Source of the DNA: Hyphomicrobiales bacterium
Lineage (GTDB): Bacteria; Pseudomonadota; Alphaproteobacteria; Rhizobiales; Rhizobiaceae
Length of the DNA: 64,000 nucleotides
Assembly: GCA_900468805.1 (NCBI GenBank)
Contig: UEIF01000022.1
Span: forward strand, 62,001-126,000
Direction: 5' to 3'
Positions 55,443 to 64,000 of this stretch are shown piece by piece. Each line of letters begins with the position of its first letter. Position 1 is the stretch's first letter. The notes under the pieces were generated by a model. The model did not search any database, was not told the DNA's origin, and was given only the letters and a program-made list of their open reading frames with translations. Position numbers and translations under genes: made by a program.

Positions 55443-56465
55443 GTGGATGTAAAACGAAGGCGGGTAGGAGTCATCGGGGCTGGTTGGGTAAGCGACTATC
55501 ACCTGCCTGCGTGGGCAAAGCAGTCGGCTCGTGCGGAGATCGTGGCGATCGCCGATCCCTCGGGGCAAGCCCGCGCGGCCAAAAGCGACAAGTTCGGCAT
55601 TCCCCGCAATTACGCGAGCGCAGAGGCTATGCTGGCGGAAGAAGCGCTCGACGCCGTCGATATCTGCGCCCCGCGCGAGGCGCATGTGGATCTCGTGCGA
55701 CTGGCAGCGGCAAAGGGCATCGATATCCTCTGCCAAAAACCGCTCGCGCCCGACTATGATCAGGCGGTCGCCCTCGTTGCAGGCCTGCCATCTTCCATCC
55801 GTCTGATGGTGCACGAGAACTGGCGGTTTCGCGCCTATTACCGCCGGCTAAAGGTTTGGCTGGATGAAGGCCTGGCCGGCAATATCAGGCAGGTTCAGTT
55901 TGAATTCTTCTCGAGCGGCATGATTGCCGACGCCGAGGGGAACAGGCCTGCCCTTATACGCCAGCCGTTTTTCCGCGGGCAGCAGCGTCTGCTGGTCATG
56001 GAAGTGATGATTCATCATCTGGATGCGCTTCGCTACCTGCTGGGCGAAATGGAAGTGGTTGCGGCAAGGCTCGAGCGCAGCAATGACGACATTATTGCCG
56101 AAGATGTCGCCGCCGTCGTCCTGCGCCGTCTGGACGACGGGGTGATCGTCACGGTAAACGCCAATCTGGCAGTGCACGGCGCGCCGCCGGCACCGCGCGA
56201 CCATCTGCGGATATCCGGCACGCAGGCAACGCTGGAACTGGATGGAGGTCGTCTTTCTGCAAAAGGTCATATGCAGCGCGTGGAGGAGTTCGATGCGGAT
56301 GCCGTCTATCAGGGCGCTTACGACGCAACGATTGCGCATTTCCTTGACGGGCTGGAGGGCCGTGCGGCGATGGAGACGGTGCCTGACGACAATCTGAAGA
56401 CGCTGGCGCTCGTCGAAGAAATCTATCGGCAGAGCCGGTTCGACCCCGAACGCAAACCGCGATAA
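55443..56465 (+). CDS. Gfo/Idh/MocA-family oxidoreductase
   Basis: A 340-residue NAD(P)-dependent dehydrogenase acting on sugars or cyclitols. The Rossmann fold begins VGVIGAGWVSDYHLPAW, and the family's E-K-P motif appears as CQKPLAP. The catalytic block is MEVMIHHLDALRYLLGE with H-H-x2-D. The GTG at 55443 has CGGGAG nine bases upstream; an ATG at 55422 lacks this. It lies 27 bases before the GntR gene, so the two form one unit divergent from the dehydratase operon. Confidence 0.83.
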   Translation: MDVKRRRVGVIGAGWVSDYHLPAWAKQSARAEIVAIADPSGQARAAKSDKFGIPRNYASAEAMLAEEALDAVDICAPREAHVDLVRLAAAKGIDILCQKPLAPDYDQAVALVAGLPSSIRLMVHENWRFRAYYRRLKVWLDEGLAGNIRQVQFEFFSSGMIADAEGNRPALIRQPFFRGQQRLLVMEVMIHHLDALRYLLGEMEVVAARLERSNDDIIAEDVAAVVLRRLDDGVIVTVNANLAVHGAPPAPRDHLRISGTQATLELDGGRLSAKGHMQRVEEFDADAVYQGAYDATIAHFLDGLEGRAAMETVPDDNLKTLALVEEIYRQSRFDPERKPR

Positions 56466-56492
56466 GATGGCGCATTGCCGGAGAACTTGTTG

Positions 56493-57164
56493 ATGCAGAC
56501 GCTCAATGAAAGCCGTGAAGACGAGATCGAGCACGACGATCTGAGCATCGTGCGCGCACTTGAAGAGGACATTATCTTCGGACGGCTGGCCCCCGGCACC
56601 CGCCTGACTGAGGATACGCTGCTTGCGCGCTTCCATGTGACGCGACACTTCGCGCGCCAGGCGATCGTCCAACTGGAGACGATGGGCATCGTCGTACGCG
56701 AGCGCAACAAGGGCGCCACCGTGCGCTCGCTGACATCAAGGCAGGTGCAGGAGATCTATGACGTGCGCGAATTGCTGCAGCGGCAGGCGGCACTCTGGAT
56801 TCCACTGCCGGCGCCTGACGAGTTGATCTCTGAATTGACGGTCTTGCACGAAGAGCATGGCCGACACGTCGAATCCGGCTATCTGCGCGGTGTGCACGAG
56901 ACGAATGACAGGTTTCACCTGACGCTCTTCGGCGCCTGCGGCAATTCACATCTCGTGCAGTCGATCGAGCTCTATATGCGCCTCAGCCTGCCGGTGCGTG
57001 CCAATTCCATGTCGAGCAAGGAATCGCTGCAGATCTCGCATGAACATCACCGGCTGATGATCGAGATGCTGAAGGGCAGGGACAACTGGGTTCTGGCGCA
57101 GCTCTGCGTCGATCACCTGCAGCCGAGCAAGAAGCGCTACCTCGCCTATGTGAGCCAAGACTGA
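56493..57164 (+). CDS. GntR-family regulator (FCD type)
   Basis: A 223-residue regulator with an N-terminal winged helix (GRLAPGTRLTEDTLLARFHVTRHFARQAIVQLETMGIVV, about 25-65) and a helical FCD ligand domain with metal-binding-type residues (E/H in DVRELLQRQAA and HETNDRFH). GGAG lies nine bases before the ATG at 56493. It likely controls the divergent dehydratase-lactonase-GMC operon and its own unit through the nested repeat at 55320-55351. Confidence 0.85.
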   Translation: MQTLNESREDEIEHDDLSIVRALEEDIIFGRLAPGTRLTEDTLLARFHVTRHFARQAIVQLETMGIVVRERNKGATVRSLTSRQVQEIYDVRELLQRQAALWIPLPAPDELISELTVLHEEHGRHVESGYLRGVHETNDRFHLTLFGACGNSHLVQSIELYMRLSLPVRANSMSSKESLQISHEHHRLMIEMLKGRDNWVLAQLCVDHLQPSKKRYLAYVSQD

Positions 57165-57189
57165 GGCCTATCTCGTTTGCCCGCAGGCG

Positions 57190-58131
57190 CTAGGCGTCAG
57201 CTGTTTCCGTGAAACCAGCGTGCCGCAACAAGGCGGCAACACCAGCCCGGTCGGGCGCGCCCAGCCGTCCACCAAAGACACTGCATTTCAATGCGGCGGC
57301 GGCCGAAGACATTTGAATGGCACTGTCGATCGATAGTCCTTCGGCAATCGCCAGCGCATAGGTGCCGTGGAAGATGTCTCCGGCCGCAAGCGTGTCGACG
57401 GTCTTGACGCGAAACGCAGGCATATGGGCGACGCAGGCTGCTTGTTCGTCCCACCAGTAGCTGCCGCGCTCGCCGGCAGTAACGACGACCAATGCCTGCG
57501 GATAACGCAGCTTCAGAAGCGGGATCATGGCGGCAGGATCACTGATCCCTGAAAGGCTGTGGGCTGCCGGCTCGGAAAAGATGATATGATCCGCCTGTCT
57601 CGCCAGCATGTCGATGACCTCAGGCGGGGCGACATCGCCGTCAAGGATCGCGGGTTTGCCCGCCTGCCTGGCGGTGCACAGGACCTTGAGGGCGAGAGCG
57701 GGCCAACGGACATCCACCAGCACGGCATCGAATGCGGCGAGATCGTCGGCCGTTACGTCCCTTACGTCTTCATGCAGGCGCGGGTCGTAAAAGGGGACGA
57801 TCAGGCGCTCACCGTTATCGTCGATGAGGATTGTCGAAACGGCCGAGCGGGCACCGGGAGCCTGGGCGATGCCGCGGACATCAATGCCCGATTGCTCCAG
57901 TTCCGATAGGATCTGCTGCCCGGCCTGATCGTCGCCGACGGCGCTCCAGAGACTTGCCATGCCGCCGAGGCGTACGACGGCAAAGGCCGCACTGGAAGCC
58001 ATTCCCTCAGCCACCTGCAGCATCTCGTAGGGCAGGACCTTGCCGGGCGTCTGCGGAATTGTCCTGACCCGAAACAACGTATCCAGGACGGCTGCCCCGA
58101 CGCACAGGACGTGGCGCGGCTTGCTGCCCAT
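57190..58131 (-). CDS. PfkB-family sugar kinase
   Basis: A 313-residue ribokinase-like enzyme that phosphorylates a sugar or keto-deoxy sugar acid. The second PfkB signature reads DTLAAGD with catalytic D252 (A replaces the usual G in GAGD). The N-terminal part has VLCVGAAVLDTLF and the glycine-rich AEGMASSAAFAVVRLG. It is the last gene of the importer operon, 17 bases after the ATPase. It could act on 2-keto-3-deoxy acids made by the dehydratase, or on the sugar itself. No Shine-Dalgarno is obvious before the ATG. Confidence 0.8.
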   Translation of the reverse strand: MGSKPRHVLCVGAAVLDTLFRVRTIPQTPGKVLPYEMLQVAEGMASSAAFAVVRLGGMASLWSAVGDDQAGQQILSELEQSGIDVRGIAQAPGARSAVSTILIDDNGERLIVPFYDPRLHEDVRDVTADDLAAFDAVLVDVRWPALALKVLCTARQAGKPAILDGDVAPPEVIDMLARQADHIIFSEPAAHSLSGISDPAAMIPLLKLRYPQALVVVTAGERGSYWWDEQAACVAHMPAFRVKTVDTLAAGDIFHGTYALAIAEGLSIDSAIQMSSAAAALKCSVFGGRLGAPDRAGVAALLRHAGFTETADA

Positions 58132-58148
58132 ACCAGGAGCGATCGGGT

Positions 58149-59204
<1,056 letters not shown>

Positions 59205-59230
59205 GTTGATTGTCCCTTTCGGTGCTTGGT

Positions 59231-60052
59231 TCAGCCGCCCTTGACGGCGCCCGCCGTCAGGCCTGCGACGATCTGCTTTTGCGCAAACATCGTCAGTACC
59301 AGCACCGGTAGCGTGACGATCAGCGCGGCTGCGGCGAGCGGCCCCCAGCTGACCTGCTCGAATGACAGCATGTTGTAGACCGCGACGGGCAGGGTTCTGG
59401 TCTCGCGGCTCGCAAGCACAATGCCGAACACGAAGTTGTTCCAGGAGAAAATGACCGACAGGATGAAGGCGACGACGATGCCGGGCCTGGCAATCGGCAG
59501 CGCCACCAGACGGAACACCTGCCAGGATGTCGCCCCATCGATGCTGGCTGCCTCCTCGAGTTCCATCGGTGTCGTCTCGAAATAGCCGATCATGATCCAG
59601 ACGACGATCGGCACCGTCACGACGAGATGGATGATGATCTGTGGCCAGAGCGTGCCGAGAAGGTTGAGCCACTGGAACAGCAGGAAAAGCGGTATCAGGA
59701 AGGACAGGCCAGGCGTCATGCGGGCGATCATGATGACCATCGCCGACCGCTCCGCCTTCAGGCGTGCAATTCCATAGCCGGCGGGCACGCCGATAAGCAG
59801 AGCAAGCAAAGTCGCACCACCGGTCACCAACACGGAATTCCAGAAATAGAGGAAGAAATTGTTCTCCTCGAAAACCTTCAGGTAATTCGTCCAGGCAAAA
59901 CGCTCGGGGATGAAGATCGGCGGGTAGGCGCCGTTGTCGATTTCGTATTTCAGCGACAGCGAAATCATCCAGAGAAAAAACAGGATGACCGGCGAGACCA
60001 TGACAAGGGCGACAAACAGCAGCCCGATGCGGTCGATCGTCTTGCGTTTCAT
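59231..60052 (-). CDS. Sugar ABC importer permease, MalG type (module C)
   Basis: A 273-residue permease with six membrane helices and the EAA loop ELEEAASIDGATSWQVFRLVALPIARP (split: about 157-182). Its start codon overlaps the stop of the MalF-type gene by one base (TGATG-type). It is part of a binding protein-MalF-MalG-ATPase-kinase operon. Confidence 0.9.
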   Translation of the reverse strand: MKRKTIDRIGLLFVALVMVSPVILFFLWMISLSLKYEIDNGAYPPIFIPERFAWTNYLKVFEENNFFLYFWNSVLVTGGATLLALLIGVPAGYGIARLKAERSAMVIMIARMTPGLSFLIPLFLLFQWLNLLGTLWPQIIIHLVVTVPIVVWIMIGYFETTPMELEEAASIDGATSWQVFRLVALPIARPGIVVAFILSVIFSWNNFVFGIVLASRETRTLPVAVYNMLSFEQVSWGPLAAAALIVTLPVLVLTMFAQKQIVAGLTAGAVKGG

Positions 60053-60990
60053 CAGCGTGACTCCGTGTCGGACCAGTTGGCGCGCTGCCGGACCATCATC
60101 AGCACGAAGGAAAGCGCGACGATGATAATGAAGAACACGACCGCCATCGCCGACCCGTAGCCGATGTCGTAATAGGAAAAGGCCGTATTATAGAGATAGA
60201 TGTTGATCGTCTCGGAGGCCGTGCCGGGACCGCCCTGGGTCATCGCATAGATAATGTCGAAGCTCTTGACCGCATCGATGCTTCTGATGATGACGGCGAT
60301 CATCAGGAAGGGCGCTATCATCGGCAGTGTCAGATAGCGGAACTTCTGCCACGCATTTGCCCCGTCGATCTCGGCACTTTCATAGGGTTCGCGCGGAACA
60401 GCCGCGAGCCCTCCAAGCACGATGAGCATGATCAGCGGCGTCCATTGCCAGGTTTCGACCAGCACGAGCGAAGGAATCACGCTGATCTGATTGTAGATCC
60501 ATTCCTGGGGCCCGATTCCGATCAGGGAGAGCAGGTAGTTGAGCACTCCGAGCTGCGGGTGGAACATCATGGTCCAGACCAGCGCGATGGCAACGGGTGT
60601 CGCCATCATCGGCATGACGAAAATGCCGCGCAGCAACCCGCGGAACGGAAACTGCGCGTCGAAAATCAGGGCTGCCAGTGTACCCAGAAACAGCGGGGCG
60701 ACGACCGCAAGCAGCGTATAGAGCGTGGTGTGCCACAGCGATTCCCAGAAGCGCATGTCCACCAGCAGCCGGCTGTAATTGTCCAGCCCCGCGAAAACCA
60801 CCGACTGGCCCAGCGTCCAGCTGTTCACGCTCATCCAGAGCGTGAACACCCACGGGAAGACGATGACCGCGGCAATGACGACGAGTGCCGGGACAACGAA
60901 GGGCCAGTAGTTCGGAGCAAGCCTGCCAAGCTTGCTCCGGCCATTTACGGTGCTTTTCGACCGCGTGGTTTCCATGCTTACGGACGCCAT
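60052..60990 (-). CDS. Sugar ABC importer permease, MalF type (module C)
   Basis: A 312-residue permease with six helices and the EAA loop ESAEIDGANAWQKFRYLTLPMIAP (about 203-227). It starts within the stop of the binding-protein gene (one-base overlap) and overlaps the next permease gene likewise, so the operon is tightly translated. Confidence 0.9.
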   Translation of the reverse strand: MASVSMETTRSKSTVNGRSKLGRLAPNYWPFVVPALVVIAAVIVFPWVFTLWMSVNSWTLGQSVVFAGLDNYSRLLVDMRFWESLWHTTLYTLLAVVAPLFLGTLAALIFDAQFPFRGLLRGIFVMPMMATPVAIALVWTMMFHPQLGVLNYLLSLIGIGPQEWIYNQISVIPSLVLVETWQWTPLIMLIVLGGLAAVPREPYESAEIDGANAWQKFRYLTLPMIAPFLMIAVIIRSIDAVKSFDIIYAMTQGGPGTASETINIYLYNTAFSYYDIGYGSAMAVVFFIIIVALSFVLMMVRQRANWSDTESR

Positions 60991-62321
60991 TATCCCTCGC
61001 TTCGGGCCAATACGGGTTCGAACTGCGCCGTTGCGCTTTTCAGTTCTGCTGCCGGATCGGCGCCGCTGATCATGTTGGTCAGGCCGACGCCGTAGATGTC
61101 GCGGAACTCGGTGACCGGAATGATGACCGGCAGGGCGAGCTGCGAAACCTTTGCTGAGCCCACGACCGCATCGACCCAGGCGCTCGGCATGGTGACGCCT
61201 TCGCGAACCTTCTGATCTTCGAGAATCGAGTTACGGAACGGAACACCCGCACCAGCCTGCAGAAGGCGTGCGCCCATTTCGTGGGAAACGACCCACTGGC
61301 AGAACAGATAGGCTGCTTCCTTGTTCTTGCTGGCCGCGGTGACGCCAATACCGTCACCCGTCGTTGCAGCGGCCTGGGCCTTCGGTCCCTTCGGCATGAC
61401 ACCGTAACCGACCTTGCCGACCACGCGGGACTTTTCGGGGTTTTCGATCGGCGGAGCAAAGCCGACGCCGTCCAGCCACATGCCGACCTTGCCCTGCAGG
61501 AAGGCCGACTGCGCTTCTGCCCAGTTGAAACCGGAAACGCCGACGGGTGCCGCCTTCGTCATCAGCCGCTGATACATTGTCGCTGCCTGGACGGCCTCGT
61601 CAGATGTCGTGCGCAGCTTTCCATCAGGTCCAAGCGGCGTTGAGCCGTAGCCAAGCAGCAGCGTCGTCCAGACAGGCACATTGGCATTCTTGAGGCCGCG
61701 GGCAACGAAGCCGTAGGTGTTGGAGGACTTGTCGGTCAGAGCTTCGGCGGCGCTGGCCATTTCGTCGAAGGTCGAAGGGTAGGAAAGGCCCTTCTTTTCG
61801 AACAGTTCCTTGTTCCAGTAGACGATCCAGTAATCCACCGAGAAGGGAAGGGAGCGCAGGACACCCTGCGAATCCTTGGCGAACTGCAGGCCGGCTTCAG
61901 CAAAATCGCTCTCGACCAGCGACGGGTCTGTCAGCGAGGGATCCTTGACGAAGCCGCTGATATCGGCAAGCCAGCCGCCTTTTTCAAATTGCCGCTTCTG
62001 GACGTGATAGCTGAGATGCACGACGTCGAAGCTCGGCTTGCCCGAGCTCAGTTCGATCGTCGTCTTCTGGCGCTGCTGCTGTTCGGGTGTTGCTTCGGCA
62101 TTGACCTTGATGCCCGTCAACGCTTCGAATTCGCTGAGATATTTCAGGATCGTTTCGCTGCGCGGGCTCTTGACGAGGTTGACCTCAAGGGTTGTTCCGG
62201 CAAAACGCTTCCAGTCCACAGCCGCAGAGGCGGGCTTGATGCCGAGAAGCCCGGCTGCACCGATGGCCGCCGATCCCGCCAGAAAGTGGCGACGTGTCGG
62301 ATGAATGAATGACGATGGCAT
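60990..62321 (-). CDS. Sugar ABC importer, extracellular solute-binding protein with Tat-like signal (module C)
   Basis: A 443-residue SBP family 1 protein. The N terminus carries a twin-arginine motif (TRRHFLAG) before a hydrophobic core and an A-S-A cleavage site near residue 32, so it is probably exported folded by the Tat system. The ATG at 62321 follows AGGAGGAGA. The first lobe begins TLEVNLVKSPRSETILKYLSEFE. It is the first gene of the importer operon. The ligand is unknown, presumably the sugar or sugar acid used by this locus. Confidence 0.87.
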   Translation of the reverse strand: MPSSFIHPTRRHFLAGSAAIGAAGLLGIKPASAAVDWKRFAGTTLEVNLVKSPRSETILKYLSEFEALTGIKVNAEATPEQQQRQKTTIELSSGKPSFDVVHLSYHVQKRQFEKGGWLADISGFVKDPSLTDPSLVESDFAEAGLQFAKDSQGVLRSLPFSVDYWIVYWNKELFEKKGLSYPSTFDEMASAAEALTDKSSNTYGFVARGLKNANVPVWTTLLLGYGSTPLGPDGKLRTTSDEAVQAATMYQRLMTKAAPVGVSGFNWAEAQSAFLQGKVGMWLDGVGFAPPIENPEKSRVVGKVGYGVMPKGPKAQAAATTGDGIGVTAASKNKEAAYLFCQWVVSHEMGARLLQAGAGVPFRNSILEDQKVREGVTMPSAWVDAVVGSAKVSQLALPVIIPVTEFRDIYGVGLTNMISGADPAAELKSATAQFEPVLARSEG

Positions 62322-62373
62322 GCTGCTCTCCTCCTCTTGTGTGGCCCGCGATCTCCTCACCGCAGGCGTCAGT

Positions 62374-63033
62374 CTATAGTCTCAGCGCACGACTTCGTGC
62401 GTGATTGATATGGGCGGCAAGGGCATCAACGGCCTCTCCCGCATTTCTCTGTTCAATCGCCTCAAGCACACGAAGGTGCTCTCCCATGACGGGACCGACG
62501 CGGCCGTCGATGCGGAAGCGTTCCTGGCTGATCAGGCGCATCTTGATCGAATTGACGCGATAGGCGTTGGAAATGATGGTATTGCCCAACGCATCGATAA
62601 AGGCGTCATGCATGCCCCAGTCGACCGCCTGGGCGCGAACCTCCAGATCATGCGAATGATTGCCGCCTTCGATTGCCGACATTATCTCGCGATGCTCGCT
62701 CAGCATCTCGCCAATCGTCTCGTCACTGGCCGTTTGCGTAAAGATCGCAACGGCCTCCTTTTCGAGAAAAAGCCGGAGCTGAAAGGCTTCACGGATGAGA
62801 TTGAGATCGATATGGGCAATCTGCAGGCCGCGTTGCGGCACGGTCTTGATGAGCCCTTCCGCTTCAAGGCGTGGAATAAGCTCGCGGATTGCGCCGAGCG
62901 TCAAGCCGGTCAACTCGACGAGCCTGCGCTGGGAGACGAATTGCCCAGGACGGACGTCACGCGCCAGCAGATGCCGGGTAAAGCTCTCATAAGCTTTTTC
63001 TCTCAGCGTCGGCTGCTCGTCAGCTCCATCCAT
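62374..63033 (-). CDS. GntR-family regulator (FCD/FadR-like), module C
   Basis: A 219-residue regulator with an N-terminal winged helix (VRPGQFVSQRRLVELTGLTLGAIRELIPRLEAEGLI, about 27-65) and a helical FCD domain. The ATG at 63033 has GAGGAG upstream; an ATG 18 bases earlier does not. It lies between the DHDPS-family gene (24 bases upstream) and the importer operon on the same strand, so it is likely to control that whole run from the promoter near 63.95 kb. Confidence 0.85.
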   Translation of the reverse strand: MDGADEQPTLREKAYESFTRHLLARDVRPGQFVSQRRLVELTGLTLGAIRELIPRLEAEGLIKTVPQRGLQIAHIDLNLIREAFQLRLFLEKEAVAIFTQTASDETIGEMLSEHREIMSAIEGGNHSHDLEVRAQAVDWGMHDAFIDALGNTIISNAYRVNSIKMRLISQERFRIDGRVGPVMGEHLRVLEAIEQRNAGEAVDALAAHINHARSRALRL

Positions 63034-63056
63034 CGGGCTCTCCTCGTACATGACCG

Positions 63057-63938
63057 CTATGCTGCCTTTGTGCGGAAAAGTCCATCAAAGGCAAGAGCAA
63101 GCTCGCGCCTGCCGTCGGCGGAGATTGACGTCAAAGGCGGGCGAACGGCAAGCCAAGTATCATCGCCCGTCATCTTCGACACCATGACTTTTACAGCCGG
63201 CGTGACGGGATGCTTCAGAAGCTCCGATACGAAGCGTTCGACGCGCGGATCGTCATTGCCGTCGACAGCCATCGACCGTACTTCATCAGGGGCGAAATTC
63301 GCCATGCCCGAAATCGCACCCTGGCCGCCCATGCGCACGCCTTTGGCAAGATGCCGTTCATCGCCGATCAGGATGATGAGGTCGCCATGTTTGCCCAAAA
63401 GCGTTTCCGTATAGGGCCAGTCGCCGGAGGAGTCCTTGACACCGGTGACGACCGAAGGAAACGCGGTTCGCAGGCGTCCGATCAGATCGATACTCAAGGC
63501 CACCATCGTCACCGACGGAATATTGTAGACGAGGACGTCACGCGCCTTGCTTCCCACCCGCGCGAACACATCGGCAAACCAGGCAAACAGGCCGTCGTCG
63601 CTCACATTCTTGAAATAGGAGGGCGGCGCCAGCAGGATGTTGCGTACACCCTTCAAGAGCGCCTGCGAGATCTGCTGGGCGGCATCTTCAGCCGCGTCGA
63701 CGAGGACGCCAACGACAATCTGGGAGGGCTGGATACCGTCGGCGAGAAATGCGTCGAGAATCCGTTCCCGTTCCTGGGTGCCGATCGAGGCCCCTTCGCC
63801 GGTCGTTCCGAACAGCGTAACGCTGGCACAGCCCGAAGCCAGGCTCCGCTTTGCCTGGGCGAGCATGACGTCAGCGGCAATAGCCCCGCTGCTTTCGAAA
63901 GGCGTCGCCAGAGCGACCGACAAACCAAACCCCGTCAC
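63057..63938 (-). CDS. DHDPS/NAL-family aldolase or dehydratase (keto-deoxy sugar acid lyase candidate)
   Basis: A 293-residue TIM-barrel class I lyase. The substrate-carboxylate motif GTTGEG contains T45-T46, Y138 lies in VYNIP and the Schiff-base K168 in GVKDSSGD. The family contains dihydrodipicolinate synthase, KDG aldolase and keto-deoxy-galactarate dehydratase. Its place in a sugar-acid locus favours cleavage or dehydration of a 2-keto-3-deoxy acid. The GTG at 63938 is eight bases after GAAGGAG; a TTG one codon earlier is possible. It seems to be the first gene of the operon that continues with gntR and the importer. Confidence 0.82.
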   Translation of the reverse strand: MTGFGLSVALATPFESSGAIAADVMLAQAKRSLASGCASVTLFGTTGEGASIGTQERERILDAFLADGIQPSQIVVGVLVDAAEDAAQQISQALLKGVRNILLAPPSYFKNVSDDGLFAWFADVFARVGSKARDVLVYNIPSVTMVALSIDLIGRLRTAFPSVVTGVKDSSGDWPYTETLLGKHGDLIILIGDERHLAKGVRMGGQGAISGMANFAPDEVRSMAVDGNDDPRVERFVSELLKHPVTPAVKVMVSKMTGDDTWLAVRPPLTSISADGRRELALAFDGLFRTKAA

Positions 63939-63952
63939 CAAAATATCTCCTT

Positions 63953-63993
63953 CATGTCAGTACGTGTGGACTAACATGTCAGTTGATACATGT
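63953..63993. promoter_or_regulatory. Repeated motif upstream of the DHDPS-family gene
   Basis: CATGTCAGT occurs twice (63953-63961 and 63975-63983), 22 bases or about two helix turns apart. The second copy also belongs to ACATGT-N8-ACATGT (63974-63993). It is a candidate site for the GntR protein encoded in the same operon. Confidence 0.45.
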
Positions 63994-64000
63994 AAACCTG

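Overview
The window looks like part of a rhizobial (Rhizobium/Agrobacterium-type) genome, possibly a replicon rich in accessory catabolic genes. It is GC-rich, densely packed with ABC sugar importers and GntR, LysR, ROK and AraC regulators, and carries families typical of Rhizobiales: an Atu4866-domain protein, a BTLCP transglutaminase-like protein and an agp-type alpha-galactoside operon. I saw no rRNA, tRNA, CRISPR array or intact insertion sequence.

Layout. 0-3.1 kb: the 3' part of a hybrid histidine kinase, a small exported Gly/His-rich protein and an alpha/beta hydrolase. 3.5-15.9 kb: one tightly coupled seven-gene operon encoding an old-yellow-enzyme-like flavoprotein, three membrane-anchored di-heme RoxA/diol-synthase-like c-type cytochromes, a four-helix membrane protein, a GMC oxidoreductase and a large membrane-bound patatin lipase. 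This is the best candidate for an undescribed system. I suggest an envelope lipid-oxidation (oxylipin-like) pathway; that is inference. 16-26.5 kb: an oligosaccharide-use locus with a GH28 protein, a MalEFG-type importer plus separate ATPase, a six-hairpin glycosidase, a ROK sugar kinase and a ROK repressor. Four copies of an inverted repeat (TTCGTC-N5-GACGAA type) at its promoters tie it into one regulon.

26.8-29.7 kb: an iron-siderophore/heme-type ABC importer. 29.7-30.7 kb: decayed DNA with a remnant of a flavin disulfide reductase, followed by a Prc/Tsp-type periplasmic protease. 33-34.6 kb: a MarR regulator divergent from doxX-gst, with two palindromes between them. 34.7-36.4 kb: a histidine phosphatase and a BTLCP protein. 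36.5-39.7 kb: an aldo/keto reductase-SnoaL-Atu4866 cluster divergent from a LysR regulator. 39.8-49.9 kb: the alpha-galactoside operon in agp order (agpT divergent from agaL1-agpABCD-agaL2).

50-50.9 kb: a RES/Xre-MbcA-like toxin-antitoxin pair with its promoter inside a palindrome. 50.9-64 kb: a sugar or sugar-acid catabolic locus. It holds a GMC dehydrogenase, an amidohydrolase-type lactonase, an IlvD/Edd sugar-acid dehydratase, a Gfo/Idh/MocA dehydrogenase, two GntR regulators, a PfkB kinase, a MalEFGK importer and a DHDPS-family lyase. Together these could take up a sugar or sugar derivative, oxidise it, open the lactone, dehydrate the acid and cleave the keto-deoxy product. The substrate cannot be named from sequence alone.
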